Notes under the pieces: generated by a model
What the model was told of the DNA's origin: nothing
What the model saw: only the letters and a program-made list of their open reading frames with translations
Databases searched by the model: none
In this document: positions 7,586 to 15,680 of the stretch, in pieces
Numbering within the stretch: the first letter of the stretch is position 1
Layout of the letters: each line of letters starts with the position of its first letter
From: RUG14871 sp045539425
GTDB lineage: Bacteria; Bacillota_I; Bacilli_A; Erysipelotrichales; Erysipelotrichaceae
Length of the DNA: 64,000 nucleotides
Reading direction: 5' to 3'
Assembly (NCBI GenBank): GCA_045539425.1
Contig: JAZQFH010000003.1
Span: forward strand, 7,178-71,177
Program-made: the position numbers and the translations under genes

Positions 7586-8409
7586 TGGCCAACAACAATT
7601 TAACAGCTCAGGAAAAACAGACTCTGAACAAAATGTTCTGGTTATCCCATCTGGTATTCATCAGCTTCTCCATGGTTAAAATGGAAGCCAATGGATTCAC
7701 GATGACAATGGAACCGGCATTAACCGAATTATACAAAGATGATCCGGAAGAAATGAAGGAAGCTGTCTTAAGACATCAGTCCTTCTTCAACACTCATGCT
7801 GTTCCGTTCTCCTTCGTCGCAGGCTTAGCCTACGCCATGGAACGTCAGCACAAAGAAGGCAAAGTTGACGGCGCTACAATCGAAAATATCAAAGCTGCCC
7901 TGATGGGACCGACAGCCGGTATGTTCGACTCCCTGTTCTTCAACTGTATCCGTGTTATCGCTGCAGGTATCTCCATCAGCTTATGCAAAACGGGTAACTT
8001 CTTCGGTGTGATCTTATTCATCCTGTTATACGGTGTTTCCCAGTCTGTCGTGAAATACTTATTACTGAATGCCGGTTATACGTTAGGTACATCCTTCATT
8101 GACCAGGTATTCTCCAGCGGCCTGATCCAGGTTCTGACAAAATGTGCATCCGTCTTAGGTTTAATGATGGTTGGTGCCATGACTGCTCAGATGGTCAACG
8201 TTCCGTTAAACTTAGTCATCAATACAACTGGTGTTGAAGGCGGCGGCGTTAACCTCGGTGAAATCATCAATCAGGTCTTCCCTGGCTTATTAGGCGTCAT
8301 CTGCTTATTCGTGATGGTCCGCTTAATCAAGAAGGGCTGGAAACCGACTCAGCTGATCTTATTAATCTTCGCAATTGCATTAGTCGGTGCGGCTATCCAC
8401 GCATTCTAA
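7585..8409 (+). CDS. PTS mannose-family IID component
   Basis: A 274-residue EIID. The N-terminal part (LSHLVFISFSMVKMEANGF, near residues 16-34) and the HQSFFNTHAVPFSFVAG block near 64-80 are hallmarks of the family; a hydrophobic C-terminal anchor (FAIALVGAAIHAF) closes the protein. Translation is coupled to IIC by a 1-bp overlap. With IIC it makes the membrane part of the transporter. IIA, IIB, IIC and IID are all present and intact, so this is a complete system. Confidence 0.94.
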   Translation: MANNNLTAQEKQTLNKMFWLSHLVFISFSMVKMEANGFTMTMEPALTELYKDDPEEMKEAVLRHQSFFNTHAVPFSFVAGLAYAMERQHKEGKVDGATIENIKAALMGPTAGMFDSLFFNCIRVIAAGISISLCKTGNFFGVILFILLYGVSQSVVKYLLLNAGYTLGTSFIDQVFSSGLIQVLTKCASVLGLMMVGAMTAQMVNVPLNLVINTTGVEGGGVNLGEIINQVFPGLLGVICLFVMVRLIKKGWKPTQLILLIFAIALVGAAIHAF

Positions 8410-8426
8410 GATTCAATAAAACAGAC

Positions 8427-8460
8427 AGAGGTGAGGTTTGCCCCTCACCTCTTCTTTATT
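8427..8460 (+). terminator. Terminator-like hairpin after the PTS genes
   Basis: A 10-bp perfect stem (AGAGGTGAGG / CCTCACCTCT) with a 6-base loop and a following T-rich run. It may lower expression of the two deacetylase genes relative to the transporter rather than end the operon, since no clear new promoter follows. Confidence 0.65.
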
Positions 8461-8466
8461 CTTCTG

Positions 8467-8500
8467 ATCTCAGTACACAGAAGCATTTCTTTACTGAGAT
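8467..8500 (+). other. Second hairpin between the PTS and deacetylase genes
   Basis: ATCTCAGTA (8467-8475) pairs with TACTGAGAT (8492-8500), and the loop can form a further AGAA/TTCT stem. No T run follows, so it is not a standard terminator. It could be an mRNA processing or stability element at the head of the deacetylase message. Confidence 0.4.
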
Positions 8501-8529
8501 GAGAAAAATAATCAACGGAGGAAATAATT

Positions 8530-9339
8530 ATGACAAGAATTCTGTTTCAGGGTGATGACTTCGGCTTCACCAGAGGTGTTACACTCGGAATCGTAGATTC
8601 CATCGACCGCGGTGTTCTGCGCAACACCGGATTATTCGCCAACATGCCGAGCGCAGCCTTTGCGGTCTCCTTCATGAAAGACCGTCCGCAGGCCTGCTTC
8701 GGTATTGACTTCAACCTTGTCAGCGGCCCGTGCTGTGCCGATCCGAAAGAGATCCCGCACTTAGTGGACGAAGAAGGCAACTTCATCCGCTCCGGTGTCC
8801 GTACCAGAGACCCAAGATGGCAGACAGTCGAAGGAAGAGCGGAACTCTTCCCGTACGATGAAGTGGAAAAGGAAATTCTGGCCCAGTACAACCGTTTCAT
8901 TGAATTAACGGGCAAGAAACCGGAATACCTGCATGAGCACTCCATCTCCAGCGAAAACTACCGTAAAGCCATCCACAACCTGTCCGTTAAGGAAAATATT
9001 CCTTACTCCAGCGAGATCTGGAGTGAGCTGGGACTCGACAAGCCGCAGCAGAAACTGTTTATGAATAATATGGCTACCCAGAAGAAGATCTTCGATCCGG
9101 CGGATCAGTTAAATAAAGATACAACCAAACAGTTCATGGATTTAAGAGAAGAACTCGTCGCCAACGGCACCAGCGCCTTCTGCTGCCACCCGGGCTATGT
9201 CGATGCCGACCTCTTAACATTAACCACACTCTCTTTGGAACGCGCCAAAGACGCTGCCATGATGCAGAGTGAAGAAGTCATGAAGTGGGTGAAGGAAAAC
9301 AACGTGGAACTGATCACCTACCGTGACCTTATCAAATAA
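8530..9339 (+). CDS. ChbG/HpnK (YdjC)-family carbohydrate deacetylase
   Basis: A 269-residue protein of the YdjC/ChbG family, metal-dependent deacetylases acting on N-acetylated sugars such as chitobiose-6-phosphate. Seen: GDDFG at residues 8-12 (metal site), LHEHSISSENY near 137-147 (the H-x-H block) and CCHPGYVD near 218-225. Odd point: the segment that usually reads G-L-H-x-N-L is GIDFNL here, so a histidine that is normally a metal ligand is Asp. It lies between a sugar PTS and nagA, so it probably removes an acetyl group from the imported phospho-sugar (inference). The ribosome site GGAGG precedes the ATG. Confidence 0.83.
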   Translation: MTRILFQGDDFGFTRGVTLGIVDSIDRGVLRNTGLFANMPSAAFAVSFMKDRPQACFGIDFNLVSGPCCADPKEIPHLVDEEGNFIRSGVRTRDPRWQTVEGRAELFPYDEVEKEILAQYNRFIELTGKKPEYLHEHSISSENYRKAIHNLSVKENIPYSSEIWSELGLDKPQQKLFMNNMATQKKIFDPADQLNKDTTKQFMDLREELVANGTSAFCCHPGYVDADLLTLTTLSLERAKDAAMMQSEEVMKWVKENNVELITYRDLIK

Positions 9340-9350
9340 GGAGCAATATC

Positions 9351-10535
9351 ATGATCTTTCACAGCAACTGTATTATCTCTGAACAGGGTACCTTTGACGG
9401 CTATCTCGTCGTGGAAAACGGCGTGATCACTGATATTGTCCGCAAGGATGTTGAAGAATTGACATCCGATGTGGATTACGGCAGTAAGATCATCATCCCG
9501 GGCATCTTTGATACGCACAACCATGGCTATATGGGCTGGGTTCCGGGCGACAGCGTGGAAACAACGCTTGGCTACTGCAAGGCCCTGGCTTCCGCCGGCG
9601 TCACGACCATCTTCCCGACAGTCGATGAGCCGGAAGCTTTCGAAAAGATCTATGAAGCCTCCCGGAAGAATGATGACGGTGCCCGCTTGATGGGCATTCA
9701 CTCCGAAGGTCCTTACCTCAACCGCGTCGGCGAAAAAGGCGTGGATACGGGACATCCGGATATTGACCTTGATCATATTCAGAAAATGATTGATTCCGCG
9801 CACGGCATGCTGAAACTGCTTGCCATTGCACCGGAACTCGAAGGAAGCAGAGAAGCAATCCGCCTCTTAACAAAAAACGGCGTCCGCGTGGCCTTCGCCC
9901 ATTCCAATCAAACGTATGAAGAAGCGATGGAATCCTTCAAGGACGGCATTACGGTCATTACCCACACCGCCAACGTCATGAGCGGTCTGCATCACAGAAA
10001 CATGGGTGGCTTAGGTGCAGCCATTCTGAATGATGACGTCTTTAACGAACTGATCTGCGACGGCCTGCATGTGCGCAACGAGATGATCGATATCATCCTG
10101 CGCGTCAAGCACAACTTTGAAGACAAGGTCATGATGATCAGCGACAACGTCCAGATGGCCGGCTTCCCTGCCGGAAGATATAACGGCTTCTGGGGACCGT
10201 TCAACATCACGGAAGAAGGCTACAGCCTGACGGATACGGGCAGACTTGCCGGAAGCGCCAAGCCGGTGATCTACGGCATACGCAACCTGGTCAAAAACCT
10301 GCATCTGCCACTCGAGCTCGTCTCACGCATGGCTTCTCTGAATCCGTGCAGAGTCTACGGCTTTGCGGATAAAAAAGGCTCCCTCCGCGTAGGAAAGGAT
10401 GCCGACTTCACGGTCATCGATGATGACTTCAACGTGTATGAAACCTACCGTGAAGGCAAAAAAGTCTTTGACTGCAAAATTGACACGGATCTTCTCAATC
10501 ACGAATACTACGAGCGTACGCACATCAGCGATTAA
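9351..10535 (+). CDS. nagA: N-acetylglucosamine-6-phosphate deacetylase
   Basis: A 394-residue amidohydrolase-superfamily enzyme that turns GlcNAc-6-P (or GalNAc-6-P) into the amine-6-phosphate and acetate. Seen: FDTHNHGYMGW near residue 55 (H-x-H metal site), GIHSEGPYLN near 117-126, VAFAHSNQTYEEA near 182, THTANVMSGLHHRNMGG near 204 and MISDNVQMAG near 262, which carries the catalytic Asp. It starts 12 bp after the deacetylase with a GGAG ribosome site and ends the PTS operon. Whether the true substrate is GlcNAc-6-P or GalNAc-6-P cannot be settled from sequence. No nagB is in the window. Confidence 0.9.
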   Translation: MIFHSNCIISEQGTFDGYLVVENGVITDIVRKDVEELTSDVDYGSKIIIPGIFDTHNHGYMGWVPGDSVETTLGYCKALASAGVTTIFPTVDEPEAFEKIYEASRKNDDGARLMGIHSEGPYLNRVGEKGVDTGHPDIDLDHIQKMIDSAHGMLKLLAIAPELEGSREAIRLLTKNGVRVAFAHSNQTYEEAMESFKDGITVITHTANVMSGLHHRNMGGLGAAILNDDVFNELICDGLHVRNEMIDIILRVKHNFEDKVMMISDNVQMAGFPAGRYNGFWGPFNITEEGYSLTDTGRLAGSAKPVIYGIRNLVKNLHLPLELVSRMASLNPCRVYGFADKKGSLRVGKDADFTVIDDDFNVYETYREGKKVFDCKIDTDLLNHEYYERTHISD

Positions 10536-10549
10536 CAGATATGAAAAGA

Positions 10550-10580
10550 CGGAAGTTTCCAATCAGCTTCCGCCTTTTTT
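10550..10580 (+). terminator. Terminator after nagA
   Basis: Stem CGGAAG / CTTCCG with an 11-base loop, followed by a run of T. It lies between the convergent nagA and GH1 genes. Confidence 0.65.
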
Positions 10581-10592
10581 CTTTTCTCTTTC

Positions 10593-12065
10593 TTATGTAA
10601 GATCTTCTCCGTTTGTGCGGCAACATTTCTGATACCAGTAGAAGGAATCCTTCCGGTATCTATCATATGTACCGTTTCCGAAATCATCCACATCCACATA
10701 GATAAATCCATAGCGCTTGCGGATCTCTCCGGTTCCGGCACTGACCAGATCCAGACATCCCCATGTGGTATATCCGATCAGATCCACGCCTTCTTCCACG
10801 GCTTCTTTCATTGCCTGAACGTGAGCCTTGTGGTACTCGATGCGGTAAGGATCATGAACCGTTTTATCCTCTTCCAGCGTATCGTAAGCCCCCAGGCCGT
10901 TCTCGCAGTTGAGAAGCGGAATCTGATAGCGGTCATACATCTCATGCAGGAAGAATTTCAGCCCTTCCGGATCGATTGCCCAGCCCCAGTCGGAGACTTT
11001 CAGATACGGATTGTGCAGACCTCTGGTCTGGTTTCCGTTGATCTCTTCCAGATCCGTCTTATGCGTAGTTACTATATTGGTGAAGTAGTAGGAGAATTCC
11101 AGAAAATCCACCTTCCCCTGACGCAACACCTCTTTGTCCTCTTCGCTGATCTCCATCGTTATGCCAAGTTCCTTAAAAAGGCGCCTGCTGTAGGAAGGAT
11201 AATATCCTCTGACAAAGACATCCGCACAGAGATAGAAGGTATCCTGCAGCTGCTTCTGATTCGCCAGTTCATCCTTCGGATCGCAGGTATAGGCATGGGA
11301 GAACATGCCGGCAACCATGCAGCCGATCTTCTTTGCGGGATAGTGCTCATGCAGATAACGGACCACGCGGGCACTGGCAATCAACTGATGGTGAATGCCG
11401 AGATAGACTCCCCGGATCTTCTCCGGACGTCCCTTGTACTGCATTGCCGCAAACTGGGCAATGTTGATCTCGTTGAATGTGCTCCAGTAGGTGACCTCAT
11501 CGAATTCATCGATGGCATATGTCGCAAACCCCGTAAACTCATCAATCAGTTTCCGGTTTTCCCAGCCGCCCATCTCCGTAATGTAGAATGCCGGCATGTC
11601 GTATTTGTACAGATGAACCAGCGGTTCGATCCCGTATTTTCGGAGTTCGCCAAACACATTGTGGTAAAATTCCACCCCGGCGTCATTCACACCGTTCTCT
11701 ACGCCTTTGGGGAAGATTCTCGCCCAGGAAAGCGTCAGATTCAGTGCCTTGAAGCCCATCTCCGCAAACATGGCGATATCTTCCTTATAGTGATGGTAGA
11801 AATCCGTCGCCTTGTGATTCGGATAGAATTCCCCCGGAATGCAGGCCAGCTTTGCGCCTTTTGGAAGATCAACGTTTTCGATAAATGCCGGAACTTTCCC
11901 GTAAGTGCCATCCGGCATGATGTAAGTTGCCATCCGCGGCGTCGTCACATTGCCGCCCAGATGGTAATCCGTCATATTCGGAGCTTTTCCGCCCTCATCC
12001 CAGCCGCCTTCGGCCTGGTTGGCGGAAATATCTCCACCCCATAAAAACCCTTTTGGAAAGCCCAT
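10593..12065 (-). CDS. GH1-family phospho-beta-glycosidase
   Basis: A 490-residue glycoside hydrolase of family 1, most like the 6-phospho-beta-glucosidase/galactosidase branch. Seen from the chosen start: FLWGGDISANQAEG near residues 7-20, the acid/base Glu in TFNEIN (Glu199) and the nucleophile Glu in NCENGLGAYD (Glu388). A longer frame to 12098 exists, but AAGGAGA stands just before the ATG at 12065, and MGFPKGFLWG is the normal family start. It is transcribed with the upstream cellobiose-type IIC, so it should cleave the phospho-disaccharide brought in by that PTS. The enzyme may also serve the neighbouring N-acetyl-sugar operon, but that is inference. Confidence 0.9.
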   Translation of the reverse strand: MGFPKGFLWGGDISANQAEGGWDEGGKAPNMTDYHLGGNVTTPRMATYIMPDGTYGKVPAFIENVDLPKGAKLACIPGEFYPNHKATDFYHHYKEDIAMFAEMGFKALNLTLSWARIFPKGVENGVNDAGVEFYHNVFGELRKYGIEPLVHLYKYDMPAFYITEMGGWENRKLIDEFTGFATYAIDEFDEVTYWSTFNEINIAQFAAMQYKGRPEKIRGVYLGIHHQLIASARVVRYLHEHYPAKKIGCMVAGMFSHAYTCDPKDELANQKQLQDTFYLCADVFVRGYYPSYSRRLFKELGITMEISEEDKEVLRQGKVDFLEFSYYFTNIVTTHKTDLEEINGNQTRGLHNPYLKVSDWGWAIDPEGLKFFLHEMYDRYQIPLLNCENGLGAYDTLEEDKTVHDPYRIEYHKAHVQAMKEAVEEGVDLIGYTTWGCLDLVSAGTGEIRKRYGFIYVDVDDFGNGTYDRYRKDSFYWYQKCCRTNGEDLT

Positions 12066-12109
12066 ATCATTCTCCTTTTCCGTTTTCCTGACGCACAACG
12101 CGTCCGCGA

Positions 12110-13411
12110 TTATTCACTCTTGTTTTCTTCAAATTCCCTTTCTTCTTTCAGTGCCTGGTTATCCAGCACCTTGAAGAACGGGTAGTAGACCACGACGGAA
12201 AGCAGTTCCGCAAGCAGCAGGAAGATGCCGTAGCTGATTCCGCCACCGGAAAGGAAGCCGCCGATGAAACCCGGCATGACCATGATTCCGATGCTTGCCG
12301 TCGGAATGCCGATGATTCCAGCTGAAGCCAGAATGTAGTAAACCACGTATACCAGAACCGGATAGAGGATAAACGGTGCCAGTAAGATCGGGTTTAAGAC
12401 AACCGGAACGCCGTAAACCGTCGGTTCAATGATATTCAAAATACCCGGAACCAGAGAGATCTTTCCCTGAACTTTATAACGTTCGCTCTTGGCGAAGAAC
12501 GCCATGCAGATGACTAAGCCGAAGAGTGCTCCCGGGCCGCCCATGAACTGGATGATGTTAAACCATGTCGTATAGCTTAATACGTTCGGTGCAGGTAAAC
12601 CCGCCGCAACCGCATTGATGTTTTCCACCATCGGAATCTGGAAGATTGCCATCACGGCTACCAGAACGACCAGTGTTCCGTGGATACCGAGCCACCATAA
12701 GATGCAGCAGACGAATACCGCAATCAAGTGTCCCGGTAAGGAGTTGCCCAGATTTACCAGCGGCGTCTGCAGCGTTGTATAGATAAACTGTGTCAGAGAG
12801 CCATAGGATGTTCCCGCAAACACGCCTCTTAAGATAACAAACGGCAGTGCACTGATGATTGCGGGAGGAATGGAAGCGAAGTTGGTTGCCACAAACGGAG
12901 GAACGGATTCCGGCATCTTGATGACAAGATTCTTCTTCACGGCCCAGCAGTAGAGTGACGGTGCAATGATGGAAACGATCATGGCCGTAAATACGCCCTG
13001 TGCGCCGAGATTGGAGAGGTCAATCAGATTCGTATTACCGAACGGACCGGCTTCCACAACTAACGGAGTGACGATCAGAAAACAGGCAAGCGCCACGCCG
13101 GCTCCGGCCAGACCGTTACAGCCCTTCTTGGTTGTAATGACATAACCGATTCCGACAGCCATGAATAATGCCGTGCTGTTCAGAATGGTCACGACCGTGC
13201 TCATCAAATCGTAAAGGCCGATATTCTGCAGGAACGTTACCCACGGAGTAATCGGCAGAGAATAGAGAACCTGGAAAATCGCACTCAGAACCAGGACCGG
13301 CATGACCGTCATCATGCCTTCCATAATGGAACTCAGATACAGATTGTGCTGAAACTTCTCAACTGCCGGCATCAGTTTTTCAATGAATTTGTCTAACTTC
13401 GAATTGTTCAT
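12110..13411 (-). CDS. PTS lactose/cellobiose-family IIC component
   Basis: A 433-residue membrane permease of the lactose/cellobiose PTS family with about ten hydrophobic segments. Family signatures include ENINAVAAGLPAPNV, MGGPGALFGLVICM and GILNIIEPTVYGVPVVLNP near residue 340. It takes up a beta-disaccharide and phosphorylates it with the help of IIA and IIB proteins. Neither IIA nor IIB of this family is encoded in the window, so it must borrow them from elsewhere in the genome. First gene of a two-gene operon with the GH1 enzyme, under operators that match a LacI-type site. Confidence 0.92.
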   Translation of the reverse strand: MNNSKLDKFIEKLMPAVEKFQHNLYLSSIMEGMMTVMPVLVLSAIFQVLYSLPITPWVTFLQNIGLYDLMSTVVTILNSTALFMAVGIGYVITTKKGCNGLAGAGVALACFLIVTPLVVEAGPFGNTNLIDLSNLGAQGVFTAMIVSIIAPSLYCWAVKKNLVIKMPESVPPFVATNFASIPPAIISALPFVILRGVFAGTSYGSLTQFIYTTLQTPLVNLGNSLPGHLIAVFVCCILWWLGIHGTLVVLVAVMAIFQIPMVENINAVAAGLPAPNVLSYTTWFNIIQFMGGPGALFGLVICMAFFAKSERYKVQGKISLVPGILNIIEPTVYGVPVVLNPILLAPFILYPVLVYVVYYILASAGIIGIPTASIGIMVMPGFIGGFLSGGGISYGIFLLLAELLSVVVYYPFFKVLDNQALKEEREFEENKSE

Positions 13412-13441
13412 AATAGATCCTATCCTTTCTATCAGATTTTT

Positions 13442-13457
13442 AGTTAAACGTTTAACT
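13442..13457. promoter_or_regulatory. LacI-type operator 1
   Basis: AGTTAAACGTTTAACT, a perfect 16-bp palindrome with the central CG typical of LacI/GalR sites. It overlaps the -10 box and start point of the IIC promoter. Confidence 0.8.
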
Positions 13458-13485
13458 ATAACGGTATAAATTCAGGCCCTGTCCA
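13456..13485 (-). promoter_or_regulatory. Promoter of the IIC-GH1 operon
   Basis: On the minus strand TGGACA, 18 bases, TTATAG. Operator 1 covers its -10 box, which fits repression by the divergent LacI protein. Confidence 0.55.
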
Positions 13486-13525
13486 TTGCCGGATCGGACA
13501 GCAGCCTTCATTCAGTTCCATATTG

Positions 13526-13539
13526 GTTAAACGTTTTAC
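13526..13539. promoter_or_regulatory. LacI-type operator 2
   Basis: GTTAAACGTTTTAC, an imperfect version of the other two sites, upstream of the IIC promoter. The centres of sites 1 and 2 are about 83 bp apart, which would suit DNA looping. Confidence 0.7.
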
Positions 13540-13580
13540 AAACCTATCATAACATACTTTCCGGAGATTGCAACACTTTT

Positions 13581-13598
13581 TTGTAAAACGTTTTACAA
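13581..13598. promoter_or_regulatory. LacI-type operator 3
   Basis: TTGTAAAACGTTTTACAA, a perfect 18-bp palindrome. It lies just upstream of the likely lacI-type promoter (TTGCAA at 13603, 17 bases, TACCAT at 13626), so it probably serves autoregulation. Confidence 0.8.
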
Positions 13599-13655
13599 TT
13601 TCTTGCAATTTTCATTTTTTCCGTTTACCATACGTTTATAAGGAGTGTTACAGAC

Positions 13656-14696
13656 ATGAGTGTAAAAGGAAAACTGTCCATTCGCGATATTGCCAAAGAA
13701 GCCAATGTTTCCATTGCGACGGTATCGAATGTGATCCATAAAAACGGGAAATATTCCAAGGAGACGGAAGAGCTGGTGAATTCCATCATTGAGAAAAGCG
13801 GCTATGTATCCAACAATGTCGCCCGTTCTTTAAAGTCCTCTTCTTCCCACATGATCGCTGTCATCATTCCGAATATTTCCAATGATTTCTTCTGCACCAT
13901 TACCATGCGGATCGAGCAGTCCTTCACGCAGCGCGGTTATTCCACTTTGATCTGTAACACCGGAAACAACCCGGAGAAGGAAAAGGAATACTTCCGTACT
14001 TTGCGAGGCATGATGGTGGACGGTATCATTTGCATCTCCTGCCAGATGCATTTTGACCGCTCTCTGGTATCCCCGGACACACCATTGGTCTTTGTTGACA
14101 GAAACTTCTCCGACGATAACGAGTACACCTACATTCTTTCCGACACCTATAAGGGAATGTATGATGCGACAAGCATCCTGATTCAAAAAGGCTGCAGAAA
14201 CATCCTCTTTGTTTCCCGTGACAACAACACCCGCATTGACGTCAACTCGCAGAACAATGCCGGACGTCTGTTGGGCTATCAGGCCGCCATGCAAAAAAGC
14301 GGGCTGAAATGCGATGAGTATAATCTCCTGCGGATTCCCGTACAGGAAGAATCCATAGAAGCCTGTGATAAATTCATTCAGGAATATCTGAAACAAAACG
14401 AGAAACCGGACGGCATTGTGACATGTTCCGATAACGAAGCCATCGGCATCATCCGCGGCTTAAAAAAAGCCGGTCTTCGCGTTCCTGAGGATGTTCTGGT
14501 CTTCGGATTCGATAACACCTTCCGTTCGGAGATTTTCTCCCCTTCCATTTCCACTGTCGGGCGCTTTAACGAAAAAATCGGCCATATTGCAGCGGAAGAG
14601 CTCTATGAGCAGATTCACGACCCGTCGTACCGGAAACCGAAAAACATCATTCTTCCGGTTCAGGTCATTGAGCGCGAATCCACCCAGATCAAATGA
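13656..14696 (+). CDS. LacI-family transcriptional repressor
   Basis: A 346-residue LacI/GalR regulator. The N-terminal HTH reads IRDIAKEANVSIATVSNVIH (residues about 8-27), with the hinge helix NVARSLKSS near 55; residues 60-340 form the periplasmic-binding-protein-like sugar domain (MIAVIIPNISNDFF, VFVDRNFSDDNEY, DGIVTCSDNEAIGIIRGLKK). It is divergent from the IIC-GH1 operon, and three matching palindromes lie in the 245-bp gap, so it almost certainly represses that operon and itself, releasing DNA when a sugar or phospho-sugar binds. AAGGAG precedes the ATG. Confidence 0.93.
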   Translation: MSVKGKLSIRDIAKEANVSIATVSNVIHKNGKYSKETEELVNSIIEKSGYVSNNVARSLKSSSSHMIAVIIPNISNDFFCTITMRIEQSFTQRGYSTLICNTGNNPEKEKEYFRTLRGMMVDGIICISCQMHFDRSLVSPDTPLVFVDRNFSDDNEYTYILSDTYKGMYDATSILIQKGCRNILFVSRDNNTRIDVNSQNNAGRLLGYQAAMQKSGLKCDEYNLLRIPVQEESIEACDKFIQEYLKQNEKPDGIVTCSDNEAIGIIRGLKKAGLRVPEDVLVFGFDNTFRSEIFSPSISTVGRFNEKIGHIAAEELYEQIHDPSYRKPKNIILPVQVIERESTQIK

Positions 14697-14700
14697 AAAC

Positions 14701-14735
14701 AGACGGTATGCATAACGCTTACCGTCTAGCTTTTT
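14701..14735 (+). terminator. Terminator after the LacI gene
   Basis: Stem AGACGGTA / TACCGTCT (8 bp) with an 11-base loop and AGCTTTTTG after it. Confidence 0.75.
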
Positions 14736-14777
14736 GTATTATGAGAATTTAAACGCTGTCCTTTTGTAAGTGACAGT

Positions 14778-15671
14778 CTACTTCTTTATTTTCTGAAAGA
14801 AATTCTTTAAAACTTCCGTATAACCGTCCAGATCAAACAGGACGCTGGCCGCATGCGTCGCATTTGGGAAGATGTGAATCTCACTGTAGCCTTTGGTTGC
14901 TTTCTGCATGTTGATGCTGTGCTGCGGTACAATGAAGTCGTCCTTTTCCCCGTGAATGAAACAGATTGGGATCTCATTATCCTTTAAGGTATCGATCGGG
15001 CGCATCTCTTCATAGGAGTAGCCATAGCGCAGTTTGGCACAGAGGGATGCCACTTTTGATAATCCTTCCGGCAGTTTCATCAACTTTAATCCGTTTGCCA
15101 TCACGCTCGCAATTTCCGAGAAGCCGCAGTCCGCCACGACGAAGTCGATCTGCGGTTTGTACTGCAGTACCGCCACGCTTGTCGCGCTTCCCAGTGATTC
15201 TCCCTGAATGCCGAGCACTTCCGCGTCCGGATAACGTTTCCTTGTATCTTCAATTAAGACATTCAGATCCTTCGCCTCGCGGATGGAATACGTGCAGAAG
15301 GTCTTCTCATTCTCTCCGTGCCCTCTTAAATCATAGAGAACCACGTTAAATCCGAGTTTCAGATAGACTCTCGCATATTTCAGAGAACCGATATGGTTAT
15401 CGGTATACCCGTGCGAGATGATCACGTATTTATGACTTTCTTCCGGGTTTTTCAGATACTGCACGTGCAGTGCATATCCGTCATAGCTTTTGACGATATA
15501 GTCTTCTTTTTTCACTTCATCATAGAAGGTCAGATCATAATGATCCGCCTGCCACGCTCTTGCCTCTTCCAGCGTCTGTGCCTTGATACCAAGCGAATAG
15601 TTCGCCAGATACAGCCCGAAGGCAATCAGTGCTGCCAGCAGTAATATCAACAGAATTATAATCCACTTCAT
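14778..15671 (-). CDS. Membrane-anchored alpha/beta hydrolase
   Basis: A 297-residue protein with an N-terminal signal anchor (residues 2-22, IIILLILLLAALIAFG) and an alpha/beta-hydrolase domain outside the membrane. The nucleophile elbow is GESLG near residue 159, the acid is likely in HGEKDDFI near 240 and the base in NATHAAS near 272. HGYTDN near 90 fits the oxyanion loop. This fold in Firmicutes covers esterases and cell-envelope hydrolases; the substrate is unknown. It starts 9 bp after the end of the Hsp70-like gene, so it belongs to that minus-strand unit. Confidence 0.82.
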   Translation of the reverse strand: MKWIIILLILLLAALIAFGLYLANYSLGIKAQTLEEARAWQADHYDLTFYDEVKKEDYIVKSYDGYALHVQYLKNPEESHKYVIISHGYTDNHIGSLKYARVYLKLGFNVVLYDLRGHGENEKTFCTYSIREAKDLNVLIEDTRKRYPDAEVLGIQGESLGSATSVAVLQYKPQIDFVVADCGFSEIASVMANGLKLMKLPEGLSKVASLCAKLRYGYSYEEMRPIDTLKDNEIPICFIHGEKDDFIVPQHSINMQKATKGYSEIHIFPNATHAASVLFDLDGYTEVLKNFFQKIKK

Positions 15672-15680
15672 AACAAACCT

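Noticed and set aside
10821..12044. 407-codon plus-strand ORF
   Set aside because: It is antisense to the GH1 gene, has no ribosome site and no recognisable domain.
13581..13598. CcpA cre site
   Set aside because: The palindrome is longer and more symmetric than a cre consensus, and two near copies lie in the same gap, which fits the local LacI protein better. A CcpA role cannot be ruled out.
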